DNA from: Sipunculus nudus
Lineage: Eukaryota > Annelida > Sipuncula > Golfingiida > Sipunculidae
Length of the DNA: 64,000 nucleotides
NCBI GenBank assembly: GCA_026874595.1
Contig: JAPPUL010000089.1
Coordinates: 370,001 to 434,000, forward strand
Direction: 5' to 3'
Below the pieces are notes generated by a model. It saw nothing but the letters and a program-made list of their open reading frames with translations, had not been told where the DNA came from and ran no database searches. Position 1 is the stretch's first letter, and every line of letters starts with the position of its first letter. Positions 1 through 8,602 of this stretch are shown here, piece after piece. Both the position numbers and the translations under genes were made by a program.

Positions 1-51
1 GAAAGAAGTATACAGGGCAAGGGTCTGAGGAGATATATATAAAGTAATTAG

Positions 52-999
52 ATGGAAGGAAATCTAAAGACAGTATTTATGGGGACCCCAGAGTACGTGA
101 TGCCGACGCTTGAGCTTCTTGGAGAGAGTAGTGATTTAGTATGTATATATACAGGGCCTGACAAACGAGGCGGACGAGGTAAAAAGGATGAGCTAATTCC
201 AAAGCCAAAAGAATATGCGAAAAGAGAAGGAATAGAGTGTATCCAGCCGAAAAGTTTTAAAGACGATTTAACGATATCAAAGCTAAAAGAGCTTGGTCCA
301 GATTTAGTTATAGTGAACGCCTATGGGTATATCTTGCCGAAAGAGGTGCTTAGCATCGCAAAATATGATGCAGTAAATCTCCATGCATCCTTATTGCCTT
401 TATATAGGGGTGCATCTCCAATACAAAGTGCCTTGTTGTCAGGCGAGGTAAAAACGGGGATAACAGCGCAAAGGATGGTGGAGCGTCTTGACGCAGGAGA
501 TATAATACACCAAGAGGAGCTTGAGATAGGGGAAGATGAGGACTACGTAAGTTTAAATAATAGACTAAGTAAATTGTCAGCAAAGTGCCTGTATGTGGTA
601 TTGAATCGCTATAAATCAGGAGAAGTAAGCTATGTAAAGCAAGATGAGAGTAAAGCGACCTACTGTAAAAAGCTTAAAAAAAGTGATGGAGAGATTAATT
701 GGGCATCAAGCTATAAAGAACTAAGTTGTCAAATACGTGCGTATAAGGCATGGCCAAAGAGCTACACGTACTATAGAGGTAAAAAGCTAGTAATAGAGAA
801 GATAAAGTATGTAAGCGATGAGAGTGTAGGGGATGCAGGAGAGATTATAAAAAGTGATAAAGATGTGGGGATACAAATCCGGATAGGAGATGGGATAATA
901 TGTATTGAGGAGTTACAAGCTGAGGGTAAAAAAACGATGGACTATAAAACATTTCTAAATGGGAACAAGCTATCATTGGGTAATAAATTAGGGATATAA
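52..999 (+). CDS. fmt: Methionyl-tRNA formyltransferase
   Basis: Formylates the initiator Met-tRNA in the cytoplasm, using 10-formyl-tetrahydrofolate. The N-terminal Rossmann-type formyltransferase domain (about residues 6-190) carries the family signature HASLLPLYRGASPI. Asn109, His111 and Asp147 match the catalytic triad known for Fmt. A C-terminal OB-like domain follows, and 315 residues is the usual length. An in-frame TAG directly precedes the ATG, so this is the earliest possible start; GAGGAG at 27-32 is a rather distant ribosome binding site. The 51 bases before the gene are open only as short tails in all three frames and may hold the end of an upstream gene. PASTA and rpe genes follow on the same strand. 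Confidence 0.95.
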   Translation: MEGNLKTVFMGTPEYVMPTLELLGESSDLVCIYTGPDKRGGRGKKDELIPKPKEYAKREGIECIQPKSFKDDLTISKLKELGPDLVIVNAYGYILPKEVLSIAKYDAVNLHASLLPLYRGASPIQSALLSGEVKTGITAQRMVERLDAGDIIHQEELEIGEDEDYVSLNNRLSKLSAKCLYVVLNRYKSGEVSYVKQDESKATYCKKLKKSDGEINWASSYKELSCQIRAYKAWPKSYTYYRGKKLVIEKIKYVSDESVGDAGEIIKSDKDVGIQIRIGDGIICIEELQAEGKKTMDYKTFLNGNKLSLGNKLGI

Positions 1000-1093
1000 T
1001 GAGAAAGAGGAGGGATATAGGTGTTATCTAAGGAGAGAGCGCTAAAGCAGTAGTAAAGCAGTATAGAACTAAAAGTAAAGAGCAGCAAGTAAG

Positions 1094-2110
1094 ATGCTAT
1101 TTAGAGGAATATTACGAATAGTATTAATATTTTTGATAGGAGTAATTTTATTACTAACGGTAAGTGCATATCACATATTCATGGTAGTGGGAGAAGATGA
1201 GCTTATCCGGATTCCGTTATTAGAGGGCAAGGACATACTTGAGGCAAGCCAGATAATAAACAACTTAAATGCGACACTTGATAAGAAACTAACACTGCAA
1301 ATAATCCCCAAAGAGAATTTAGAATATGGTCTATATACAGTAATAAAGCAGTATCCAGAACCCCGAGATATACAGTTTAAGGAAGGAAAAAATATAAAGC
1401 TTTATGTATCTTATAGTAAGGCAAATCCTAAAATAATGCCAAATTTAAAGAAACTTAAATTCTCAAAAGCGCTTGAACTAATAACTTTAAAAGCAAAAAA
1501 TAAAAGTAAACCTAAACTACTTGTAGGTGATATTCTACTAAGCCCGAGTAAAAAGGTGTCTAAGGGCTTAGTAATAAGTCATAATCCTGTAGGAAATAGC
1601 GTGGTGAGGGACGGTACAAAAGTTGATTTCTTAATAAGTAGTGGTTATATTAAGAACGAAGTTTTGATAGAGGATTATGTAGGGAAGCACATTGAGAAGG
1701 TGTCAAGATATCTTTCGGATAAAGGACTTCTTGTAAATATAAAAAACGTTATGACGCTGGCATCTAAAAATGATGGAAAGATAATAGGTCAAAGTGCAGA
1801 CAAGGGAGAGATACTATATAGAGGTGAAGAAATAGGTTTTAGGGTATATGCCTATGGTATGAAGCGAGATGGTATAAGAAATTATCATATAACCCGTTTT
1901 AGAATACCTTCAAGGGCCCATCCATTTTTCAAGGATAAGAGGGGTAATCTAGTAGAAATAACTCTAAAAGTGGATGGAGATAGAGGGCTAGAAATAATAT
2001 ATAGTGGCAAAAAGCATTTTGGAGATGAAGTTGTACGCACCTATCGGAGTAAAGGACGTAAGAGAGTGAAGGTATTGCTTGATGGCAGAGAGTATAAGGA
2101 AGCTAGATAG
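1094..2110 (+). CDS. Membrane-anchored PASTA-domain protein
   Basis: A 338-residue protein with one N-terminal membrane segment (about residues 5-28) and no kinase domain. The remainder looks like successive PASTA-type modules of about 65-70 residues (roughly 40-110, 112-185 and 190-255), each with the pattern of a short helix, a VxxxGxxxG-like turn and a closing strand. A basic, non-PASTA tail of about 80 residues follows. PASTA domains are known to bind peptidoglycan or beta-lactams, so a periplasmic wall-associated role is inferred. It lies between fmt and rpe, probably in one transcription unit. I see no catalytic motif. Confidence 0.75.
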   Translation: MLFRGILRIVLIFLIGVILLLTVSAYHIFMVVGEDELIRIPLLEGKDILEASQIINNLNATLDKKLTLQIIPKENLEYGLYTVIKQYPEPRDIQFKEGKNIKLYVSYSKANPKIMPNLKKLKFSKALELITLKAKNKSKPKLLVGDILLSPSKKVSKGLVISHNPVGNSVVRDGTKVDFLISSGYIKNEVLIEDYVGKHIEKVSRYLSDKGLLVNIKNVMTLASKNDGKIIGQSADKGEILYRGEEIGFRVYAYGMKRDGIRNYHITRFRIPSRAHPFFKDKRGNLVEITLKVDGDRGLEIIYSGKKHFGDEVVRTYRSKGRKRVKVLLDGREYKEAR

Positions 2111-2234
2111 AGTTTCTAAATCCTAAAACCAAAAGTTACACTAAACCTGCTTTATGAAAGTAAACAAATTAAAGTAAACAAAAAATATAATAAACCTAAG
2201 ATAGTAACTACATAATAAAAAAGAAGAGAGGACA

Positions 2235-2909
2235 ATGAAAAGAATGAAAATAGCACCATCAATACTCTCATCAGATTTTTCAATGCTTAAAGAAGAGCTA
2301 ATAAGACTCTCAGAAGCAAAAGTAGATTATATACATTTTGATGTTATGGATAATCACTTTGTACCGAATCTAACCTTTGGTTCTAAGTTCATAAAGGATA
2401 TGCGAAGGTATATAGACCTCCCATTTGATACTCATTTTATGATAGAAGAGCCATATAAAACAATAGATAGTTTCATGTCATCAGGAAGTGATATATATAC
2501 CTATCATATAGAGGCGGTATCAGATGTAAATGCTTTATATGAGAGGGTGCGTGCAAATGGTAAGAAGTTTGGGCTTTCAGTTAAGCCTAAAACACCTATA
2601 GAAAAGCTATATCCTTATCTTAGGCTTGTTGATATGGTACTTGTTATGTTAGTTGAGCCTGGTTTTGGTGGTCAAAAGTTAATCGAGGAGGCGCTGCCAA
2701 AGATATCGGAGTTAAAGAATGAGCTAATAAAACAGGGTTATGATGATGTAGAGATAGAGGTTGACGGAGGGATTACACTTGAGAATATAGCGAAGGTAGC
2801 GTCTTTTGGTGCAAATGTATTTGTAATGGGTAGTGCCTTTTTCAAGAGTAAAGATTACAAACAATTTGTTGAGGCGGCACATGATAAGCTCTTAAGGCAT
2901 AAGGTATAA
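2235..2909 (+). CDS. rpe: Ribulose-phosphate 3-epimerase
   Basis: Interconverts ribulose 5-phosphate and xylulose 5-phosphate in the pentose phosphate pathway. It is a TIM barrel of 224 residues, the usual length. Visible signatures are KIAPSILSSDF at the first strand, the metal-site segment HFDVMDNHFVPNLTFG with His34 and Asp36, VEPGFGGQ, and EVDGGI with the second catalytic aspartate. GAGAGG lies directly before the first ATG. The family normally begins at the KIAPS methionine (codon 4, base 2244), so that start is possible too. The 124-bp gap to the PASTA gene holds no obvious terminator. Confidence 0.95.
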   Translation: MKRMKIAPSILSSDFSMLKEELIRLSEAKVDYIHFDVMDNHFVPNLTFGSKFIKDMRRYIDLPFDTHFMIEEPYKTIDSFMSSGSDIYTYHIEAVSDVNALYERVRANGKKFGLSVKPKTPIEKLYPYLRLVDMVLVMLVEPGFGGQKLIEEALPKISELKNELIKQGYDDVEIEVDGGITLENIAKVASFGANVFVMGSAFFKSKDYKQFVEAAHDKLLRHKV

Positions 2910-3331
2910 CTAAATTCTTCTGCCTACGGCAAACTAAGTAAAACCTAATTAGCAAATGAGCGTTTTAATTTTATTAGAATTGGGTTCACGAGATAGTTTC
3001 CAATCGGTAAGTATGGGCAAAGCGTTAGAAGCTTTATTCATATTGTTTTTAAGAGATGTTAATATCTAAAAAAGCCTTTAGGAAGACATATCATCTGCAT
3101 GTTCACACCCAGTGTTAATAAGAGTCGCACATACTTAGGGAAACAAGAACCGGCCAAAACCTCAATGCCGGAATAAATGAAATGAGGTACAATACGTTTA
3201 TCAGCCTCAATGCCTAATCTCATATTGTCATCGAGCTAATTGGTTCATAAAAGAGATTTTAGTATAAAGCATATCATTATAAGAGCAAAACTCTGTTTAG
3301 TCTTTTTAAAAACAGATTTTTAAAATAGTAT
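2910..3331. other. 422-bp non-coding gap with a possible gene remnant
   Basis: No convincing gene lies here. On the minus strand the frame 3059..3237 stays open for about 59 codons without a usable start and reads like degraded protein (piece: DDNMRLGIEADKRIVPHF). In a neighbouring frame just upstream an ATG begins MNQLAR, so a frameshifted remnant is possible. I do not recognise the family. Bases 3151-3173 form a short CCGGC/GCCGG hairpin, and AAACAG/CTGTTT near 3289-3320 forms a weak AT-rich stem. A 37-codon plus-strand frame at 2956..3069 has no ribosome binding site. Confidence 0.3.
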
Positions 3332-4075
3332 TTATGTTGCATTACTATAAAACTTAGTTAGAGCAAGATATTTTTTATAAACTATAATACTAAGCCCAAT
3401 AAAGAGTAAAATAAAACCTAGCAGTGCAAGATAAGCAAATGGTAAGATAAGAATATTTCGTTCATATAATATAATAATTGTCATGCTAACAAGGAGCACG
3501 CTATGCAAAGCATAATCTAAAGCTAATAAGGTGAAGCTAAGCAATTGCTGGCTATGGTATTTACGACGTTTTGCTTTTATGTAAGAGCTAGAAAACAACA
3601 TGAAAGCGAGAATAAAAACTCCAAAAGCAGCAATATTAAAAGGTTTAATAGGCATAAGATAAAAAGAAGTATAAACGATTAAGTTTATGACAAGGGGTAG
3701 ATAAGCGATAATTAGTGCAAATATTTTCTTAAAAGCTCTAATAATAAAAGCTAAGGTTTTATAAGGCAGTATTTTGTTATAAGATAAAGTGAAGAAGTTA
3801 AATAATGTATTTCTAATAGAGTTAATGCTTAAGAGTAGCAAAACGATGGTAAAGAAGTATGGATAAATGATTATGGGCAAAGTAAACAGTTTAAATAAGT
3901 TATCTTGAATAAATCGGGAAACAAAAGCAGCAATTTGCAACTCAGGATAAAACATATAAGAATCAGAGAACAAAGCGATGGGAGTAAAGAATGAGATTAT
4001 GACTAGTAAATAGCCAAAGCCCATAATAATATATATTTGAATAATAGAAAGGTTCAGAATAAAAGATTTAAACAT
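3332..4075 (-). CDS. Hypothetical six-helix membrane protein
   Basis: A 247-residue, very hydrophobic protein with about six predicted membrane segments near residues 10-35, 60-84, 115-140, 146-164, 180-204 and 208-234. A basic loop (KAKRRKYH, about 168-174) is probably cytoplasmic. I recognise no family motif, so no function is offered. Its coding strand is T-rich and not G-rich, like the other minus-strand genes in this part of the window. It is transcribed away from rpe and towards the 422-bp gap, and appears to be a single-gene unit divergent from the gene at 4231. Confidence 0.6.
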   Translation of the reverse strand: MFKSFILNLSIIQIYIIMGFGYLLVIISFFTPIALFSDSYMFYPELQIAAFVSRFIQDNLFKLFTLPIIIYPYFFTIVLLLLSINSIRNTLFNFFTLSYNKILPYKTLAFIIRAFKKIFALIIAYLPLVINLIVYTSFYLMPIKPFNIAAFGVFILAFMLFSSSYIKAKRRKYHSQQLLSFTLLALDYALHSVLLVSMTIIILYERNILILPFAYLALLGFILLFIGLSIIVYKKYLALTKFYSNAT

Positions 4076-4230
4076 GCAAGAAAAAAGCTAAAAAAAACAC
4101 CTTGATATTAAAGAATATTAAATAAGGTTAAAAAGTAATAGTTTTCCTAATTAGGTAGAAAAAAACATAATAATAAATTGTAAAAAATGGATTTAATGTA
4201 GAAATAAATAAATAAAAAAGTGAAAAAGAG

Positions 4231-5298
4231 ATGAAATACAAGTTAAAAAAAGGAGAGTTATTACAAGGTGAGGTTATACATAGTTATTTAGGCGGAAGAT
4301 ACAAGATACGAATAAATAGACAATATACTATATATGGCTATTATCTAGGAGAGCTTGAAATTGGTTTTAAATATCTATTTCGGGTAAAAGATTTGGATAA
4401 AATGATATTACTAGAGCTAGTATCAGGAGGGGAATCAGGGAGGATAGAACAACTGATAAGAGGTTATAGCAGACGGTTAATGGGGTTAAGAGATAAGGGG
4501 TTATTGTATAAAATAATTAAAGTATACTTAGATAATAATTACGGATTAGAAGAAGAAGAAATATATAATTATTATAGGGCTTACAAATCGTATCATAGTT
4601 TTTATGACGAATTATTTGATGGAGATTATCTAAGATATTGCAAAAGCTATGGACTTCGAGGGCTTGATTTTTCGAGGTATGTAAAGAATCTATTAAATAT
4701 GGATAATCTAATTCTTGCTGGTGCCGTGTCACAAGAAAGAAATCTTTTGGAAGAGCGGGAAAAAATAAAATTGATGTTAGAAGAGGTATATAAATTTGAA
4801 CAAGCAGGGGCTAAAACTTTAGTAAAAGAAGGAGAAAAAAGTTTTTTAACAATTCCGTCTATATTTTTAGATAAGTTATTGTTATTGAGGCTAAGACTGT
4901 GCTTGAAAGGGGAATATGGCACAGAGTTAAGAGGGAGCGTACGTGTTTTGAATGTTTTGGGTCAAGCGTCCAAGTACGAGATAGAAGGTTATGAGGGAGG
5001 AGTAAATAAAGGGGTGAAAATATATGAATACAAAGGTGGAACTAAAAGACTAAAGGATAGATGTGATGGTTTTGATAAAGGTTTTGGTGATGCTGAAGAA
5101 AAAAGTACTAATAGTTCTTATAAAATAAGAACTATTAATGTGGTTAATCAAATAGCCGAGAAAATGAGTAATGCAGGACACGGCGGTGTAAGATTTGATG
5201 AGGCTGTTATAAGCTATATTAAAGGGGCGGGGATGGAAGTAATAAAGGAAGTGTTGGAAGTGTTGGGGGAGGTATTAGAAAAGGGTGAAGTTAGGTAA
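4231..5298 (+). CDS. Hypothetical protein upstream of yraN
   Basis: A soluble, charged 355-residue protein that I cannot assign. Residues 1-60 have an alternating strand pattern with glycine turns (KKGELLQGEVIHSYLGGRY and so on). This resembles the small beta domain seen in FliK-like or OB-fold proteins, but the resemblance is only visual. The middle is helical and rich in Glu, Lys and Tyr, and residues 230-300 look poorly ordered. It overlaps yraN by 14 bp, so the two are translationally coupled. A ribosome binding site is weak (AAAAAGAG about 5 bases before the ATG). Confidence 0.6.
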   Translation: MKYKLKKGELLQGEVIHSYLGGRYKIRINRQYTIYGYYLGELEIGFKYLFRVKDLDKMILLELVSGGESGRIEQLIRGYSRRLMGLRDKGLLYKIIKVYLDNNYGLEEEEIYNYYRAYKSYHSFYDELFDGDYLRYCKSYGLRGLDFSRYVKNLLNMDNLILAGAVSQERNLLEEREKIKLMLEEVYKFEQAGAKTLVKEGEKSFLTIPSIFLDKLLLLRLRLCLKGEYGTELRGSVRVLNVLGQASKYEIEGYEGGVNKGVKIYEYKGGTKRLKDRCDGFDKGFGDAEEKSTNSSYKIRTINVVNQIAEKMSNAGHGGVRFDEAVISYIKGAGMEVIKEVLEVLGEVLEKGEVR

Positions 5299-5695
5299 AA
5301 AGGTAGTGGGGTTATTAGGGGAGGAGATAGGGTATTACTATTTAAAAAGCGAAGGCTATAAAATACTGGGTAGGAATTACAAGACACGATATGGAGAGAT
5401 AGATATAATAGCAGAGGATGGTTCAGATATAATATTTGTAGAAGTAAAGCTTAGATTAAGCGATAGCTATGGGTCTGTAGAAGAACATCTAATTGAGCGT
5501 CAAATGCGGCGTATATTGCTGTCAGCACAAGAATATCTTATGTTGGAAGAAAAAGGGGAGGATAAAGGAGGGGAGGATAAAGGAGAGAAAGGATTAAGGA
5601 TAGACTACATAGGAATAAAGCTAAGGGAGGGTAAATTAGGCTTGGAACATATAAAGGATGTGATAGACGGAGAGATATTAGAAAGGGTAGAATAG
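5285..5695 (+). CDS. yraN: YraN/UPF0102 family nuclease-like protein
   Basis: A small endonuclease-like protein of the UPF0102 family, usually about 120 residues and 136 here. The signatures are GEEIGYYYLKSEGYKILGRN near the start, then RYGEIDIIAEDG and IIFVEVKLR, the E...D...ExK core of a restriction-endonuclease-like fold. The C-terminal RIDYIGI strand is also typical. A Lys/Glu/Gly insert at about residues 88-104 is encoded by a perfect 15-bp tandem duplication (5555-5584). The start is GTG, inside the end of the preceding gene. The cellular role of the family is not settled; DNA repair or uptake has been suggested. Confidence 0.85.
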   Translation: MKLGKKVVGLLGEEIGYYYLKSEGYKILGRNYKTRYGEIDIIAEDGSDIIFVEVKLRLSDSYGSVEEHLIERQMRRILLSAQEYLMLEEKGEDKGGEDKGEKGLRIDYIGIKLREGKLGLEHIKDVIDGEILERVE

Positions 5696-5755
5696 TGGAA
5701 GAGTTAAAGTAAAAAAAAAGGGTAAAAACAAACGTTGTAAAAAGGATTTTGCAAA

Positions 5756-5899
5756 GTGGAAGAAAATAAAGGCGAAAATGGTCTTGAAAAAGGATTTTCA
5801 AAGATTGAGAGGCTAAAGGTACAAATAAACGAATTGCACTATATGAAGTATGCGATAAAGAGGATGGCGCATGATATATGCGAAGGATTTTTCAGATGA
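5756..5899 (+). CDS. Small unlisted protein after yraN (47 aa)
   Basis: A GTG-initiated frame of 47 codons ending in TGA at 5897-5899. AAGGA at 5742-5746 is spaced 9 bases from the GTG, a good ribosome binding site. The peptide is acidic at the N-terminus and then forms one amphipathic helix (core KIERLKVQINELHYMKYAIK, ending CEGFFR), so it looks like a real helical protein and not random sequence. It lies 60 bp after yraN on the same strand and would be the last gene of that unit. I do not recognise it; small proteins at this place occur in other spirochaetes as far as I recall. Confidence 0.55.
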   Translation: MEENKGENGLEKGFSKIERLKVQINELHYMKYAIKRMAHDICEGFFR

Positions 5900-6057
5900 G
5901 AATAAATTATATTTTATAAAGAATATGAATAAACTATGTATTTGTGCCAAGCTGTTTATGTAAAAAAGCGACTCTAATTAATAGAAAAGAATAGAAAAGC
6001 CAATTCATAATATAGGATATTAAAGAAAGATGCCGAAAGGATAAAAGAGTTAAAGCG

Positions 6058-7239
6058 TTAGTTTAAGCTGTCGGAAGTGTCTTTAGTTTTGATACCGATC
6101 TTATTGTAGAATATTTCTTCGATAGTATGCTTGGTAACTTTCCAAAGTAGGTCTTTATCAGAGCATCTAGCAAGGACCCCAAGGGGTAATTGAAATCCCC
6201 CCTTATCGCGTCTTCCTCCCCCAAAAGGTTTACCATCTTCGGAAAAGCCAAAAAGATCTTTAATCCATTTATCCGGGTCAAGAGTATGGCTTGTAGTGCG
6301 TAGAGAACCATCGATATACTTACCGCCTACGATTCCGTATATAATGACAGTATCAATCCCATCCCTAAGTAGCAAATAATCAGCAACTTGCCCAATACCA
6401 TCTCTATCATCCTCTCGAACAAAACCAACCCCAGCAAATAAGTAGGTCCCTTTAATGTCCTTATTTTGTAAAGCTATTTGAGTCATGTCCATAGTTTTAG
6501 TTGAAACCGATTGATGTGAAATAATGGATAAAAGCTCCTTATCGGTAATTTGGCTTAAGTAAGCAGCACCAAGAAAATCAATACCTTGAGCATTAAGGAA
6601 GCTGTTAGTATCGCTTCGGATACCATGCATAAGAGCAGTTGCCAGCTTGACGGTATCAGTATTGCCACTTTCCAAATTTACGGGGCCTTGTATAAGATAT
6701 TCAGTATATATAGCGCTTGTTGAGCCTGCGTCTTCTCTAATGTCTGTAAAGATACAATCCTTAGTTCCCAAGTTTTTATGATGGTCGATTAGTACTAAAT
6801 TTTTAATAGCAGGAGATATATCTATATTTAAATCGGTTGTTTGCGTATCGTTGAAAACAAGATATTTATATGGACTAAAATCGAAGTCCTGAGTATATCT
6901 TACGAGCTCAATGGATAGTTTTTTGATTAAAGCTTTATTTTCAGGATGACTTACTTCGTCAAAATGTAATATAGTGGACTCAATTGCGTAATGCAGTGCA
7001 ATATACTGGAACGTAAGAGCACAAGCGATACTATCAGGGTCCGGATAGCCTTTAATAACGATTAAGACTTTAGAATTTTTAGCCATTTTCAAAGTAGCAT
7101 AAAACTCTTCTGTTTTAGAAGTGAAAGAAGAGTTATTATTAGTCGTGCTTATTTCCTTAACAACCCTATGCTCAAGCGCAGAATTTTTATTATTGTCTAT
7201 TTTATCCTGTTGAAATTCTTTTGTCTTAATCTTTTTCAT
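6058..7239 (-). CDS. DHH-family phosphoesterase (NrnA/RecJ-like)
   Basis: A metal-dependent phosphoesterase of the DHH/DHHA1 superfamily, probably acting on short oligonucleotides or phosphorylated nucleotides. Visible motifs are YPDPDSIACAL (first motif), NDTQTTD (second), LIDHHKN (the DHH motif) and, in the C-terminal DHHA1 domain, FGGGRRDKGGFQLPLG, the substrate-binding glycine loop. The N-terminal 50 residues are low-complexity and unlike the family. An earlier in-frame ATG exists at 7260, but AGGAG lies 7 bases before the ATG at 7239, so the shorter start is chosen (393 residues). Substrate cannot be decided from sequence. It diverges from the lipoprotein gene at 7481 across a 241-bp AT-rich gap. 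Confidence 0.85.
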   Translation of the reverse strand: MKKIKTKEFQQDKIDNNKNSALEHRVVKEISTTNNNSSFTSKTEEFYATLKMAKNSKVLIVIKGYPDPDSIACALTFQYIALHYAIESTILHFDEVSHPENKALIKKLSIELVRYTQDFDFSPYKYLVFNDTQTTDLNIDISPAIKNLVLIDHHKNLGTKDCIFTDIREDAGSTSAIYTEYLIQGPVNLESGNTDTVKLATALMHGIRSDTNSFLNAQGIDFLGAAYLSQITDKELLSIISHQSVSTKTMDMTQIALQNKDIKGTYLFAGVGFVREDDRDGIGQVADYLLLRDGIDTVIIYGIVGGKYIDGSLRTTSHTLDPDKWIKDLFGFSEDGKPFGGGRRDKGGFQLPLGVLARCSDKDLLWKVTKHTIEEIFYNKIGIKTKDTSDSLN

Positions 7240-7480
7240 TAGTGTTCTCCTACTAAGCATTAAGCGACTTTTTTGTATAAAAAAAACCTAAAACATCTAG
7301 CATACAATCTTTATTTAACACTTATAGAATAATATTAGCCGATAAATATAGTGTTATAATTTACGTCTAACTAAAGATAATATGTAATAAATTCAAAACA
7401 AAATACTATTTAAAGTTGGACAAATAATAAACAATATATATTAAAATAATTAAAAAAGCTAGTGGTAGGTAAACAAAGTA

Positions 7481-8602
7481 TTGCAAGGCTCAGCCCGGTT
7501 AATAGTTTTATTAGTATCAATATCCTACGTTATTGTAAGCTCAAACTGCACAAGTTATAATAAGAAGATAGAAAAAAGAAGTAATGTAAAAAAAGTTAAA
7601 GTTTATAAAGGAGAATTTAATAGTTATACAAGTTCAGGTATAACTATAAAGATCCCAATAGACTGGTATTATGTATCTAGTAATGCAAGTAATGTAGTTG
7701 GGTTTGAGAGCCGTTATGGAGTTATGGGAGAAGTTAGAGTAAGCGAAAGGGCTTTAAAAGATATAGAAAATTATTTTATAAAAGAGCTTAAAAAAGATAA
7801 GAATATAAAATATGAAAAGGTGGAAGAGTTTAAAGGAAGACTTATAGCAAAAGGTATTTTTACAAGGCATGAAAAGTATCTAAAAGAAGAAGTAAATTAT
7901 ACATTATACCGTTCTTTATTTATGCTAAGCGGCAAGCTTTATGAAGTTTTAATACTATTATCTTATCCAAAGGAGGGTGAGGAGAGAGGGAATAAAATGA
8001 AAGAGATAGGAGTTAAAGGTAAAGGTAAAGGCGAGTTAGAAGATAGAAGGGAAGGCGAGTTAAATAGAGAGCTTTTTTATGGTAAGGCGTTATATGTAAT
8101 AGATAGTATAATGGAAAGTGAGTCTACAAATGACGTAGTGATGGAAAAACATGGTATTGAAGCGACACTAGATTCTAGCTGGGAGCTTTTATCAACAGAT
8201 GCATCTAAAATATTTAATGTAAGAAACAAATCAAGTGGCAGTATTGCAACGATGGAATATATTGGAGTATCAAGTGGGGTTGGAAGTTTAAGCTCCGAGA
8301 AACTTGTCATAAAGGCGATAGATACATTTAAACTTAACTTAGAAGCAGAAAAGATAAGCTTTTATAATAATGTAAATGAACTTAGTATGTTAGGCAAAGC
8401 AGGTGTATTACTTTATGATATTTATGCAACTATCCCAAAAACAAAGGATAGAGAAGAGACTAAAGTAGTTATAAAAAAACATTATATAAGACATAAAAAG
8501 TCATTATACGAATTATCGATATGGCAGGAAGATAAGAAGCAAAAAGAGGATAGCCAAAAGGCATTAGATAAACTACTTAAAAAAGGTATTAAATTAAATT
8601 AA
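7481..8602 (+). CDS. Lipoprotein with two related domains
   Basis: A TTG-initiated 373-residue protein. The N-terminus has a basic n-region, a hydrophobic stretch LIVLLVSISYVIV and a cysteine in SSNC, consistent with the loose spirochaetal lipobox, so membrane attachment is likely. Two segments look like copies of one fold. One is at about residues 50-110 (GITIKIPIDWYYVSSNAS) and the other at about 220-280 (HGIEATLDSSWELLSTDAS). Both have the amphipathic-strand, Pro/Ser, Trp pattern seen in PsbP/DcrB-like proteins. A Lys/Glu-rich linker at about 170-195 contains a three-fold 6-bp repeat. The 3' end overlaps the convergent gene at 8589 by 14 bp. Confidence 0.65.
   Translation: MQGSARLIVLLVSISYVIVSSNCTSYNKKIEKRSNVKKVKVYKGEFNSYTSSGITIKIPIDWYYVSSNASNVVGFESRYGVMGEVRVSERALKDIENYFIKELKKDKNIKYEKVEEFKGRLIAKGIFTRHEKYLKEEVNYTLYRSLFMLSGKLYEVLILLSYPKEGEERGNKMKEIGVKGKGKGELEDRREGELNRELFYGKALYVIDSIMESESTNDVVMEKHGIEATLDSSWELLSTDASKIFNVRNKSSGSIATMEYIGVSSGVGSLSSEKLVIKAIDTFKLNLEAEKISFYNNVNELSMLGKAGVLLYDIYATIPKTKDREETKVVIKKHYIRHKKSLYELSIWQEDKKQKEDSQKALDKLLKKGIKLN

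Noticed and set aside
2956-3069. 37-codon plus-strand frame in the gap after rpe
   Set aside because: No ribosome binding site and no recognisable pattern.
3151-3173. CCGGC/GCCGG stem as terminator of rpe
   Set aside because: Stem of five pairs with a long loop and no T-run, 240 bp beyond the stop.
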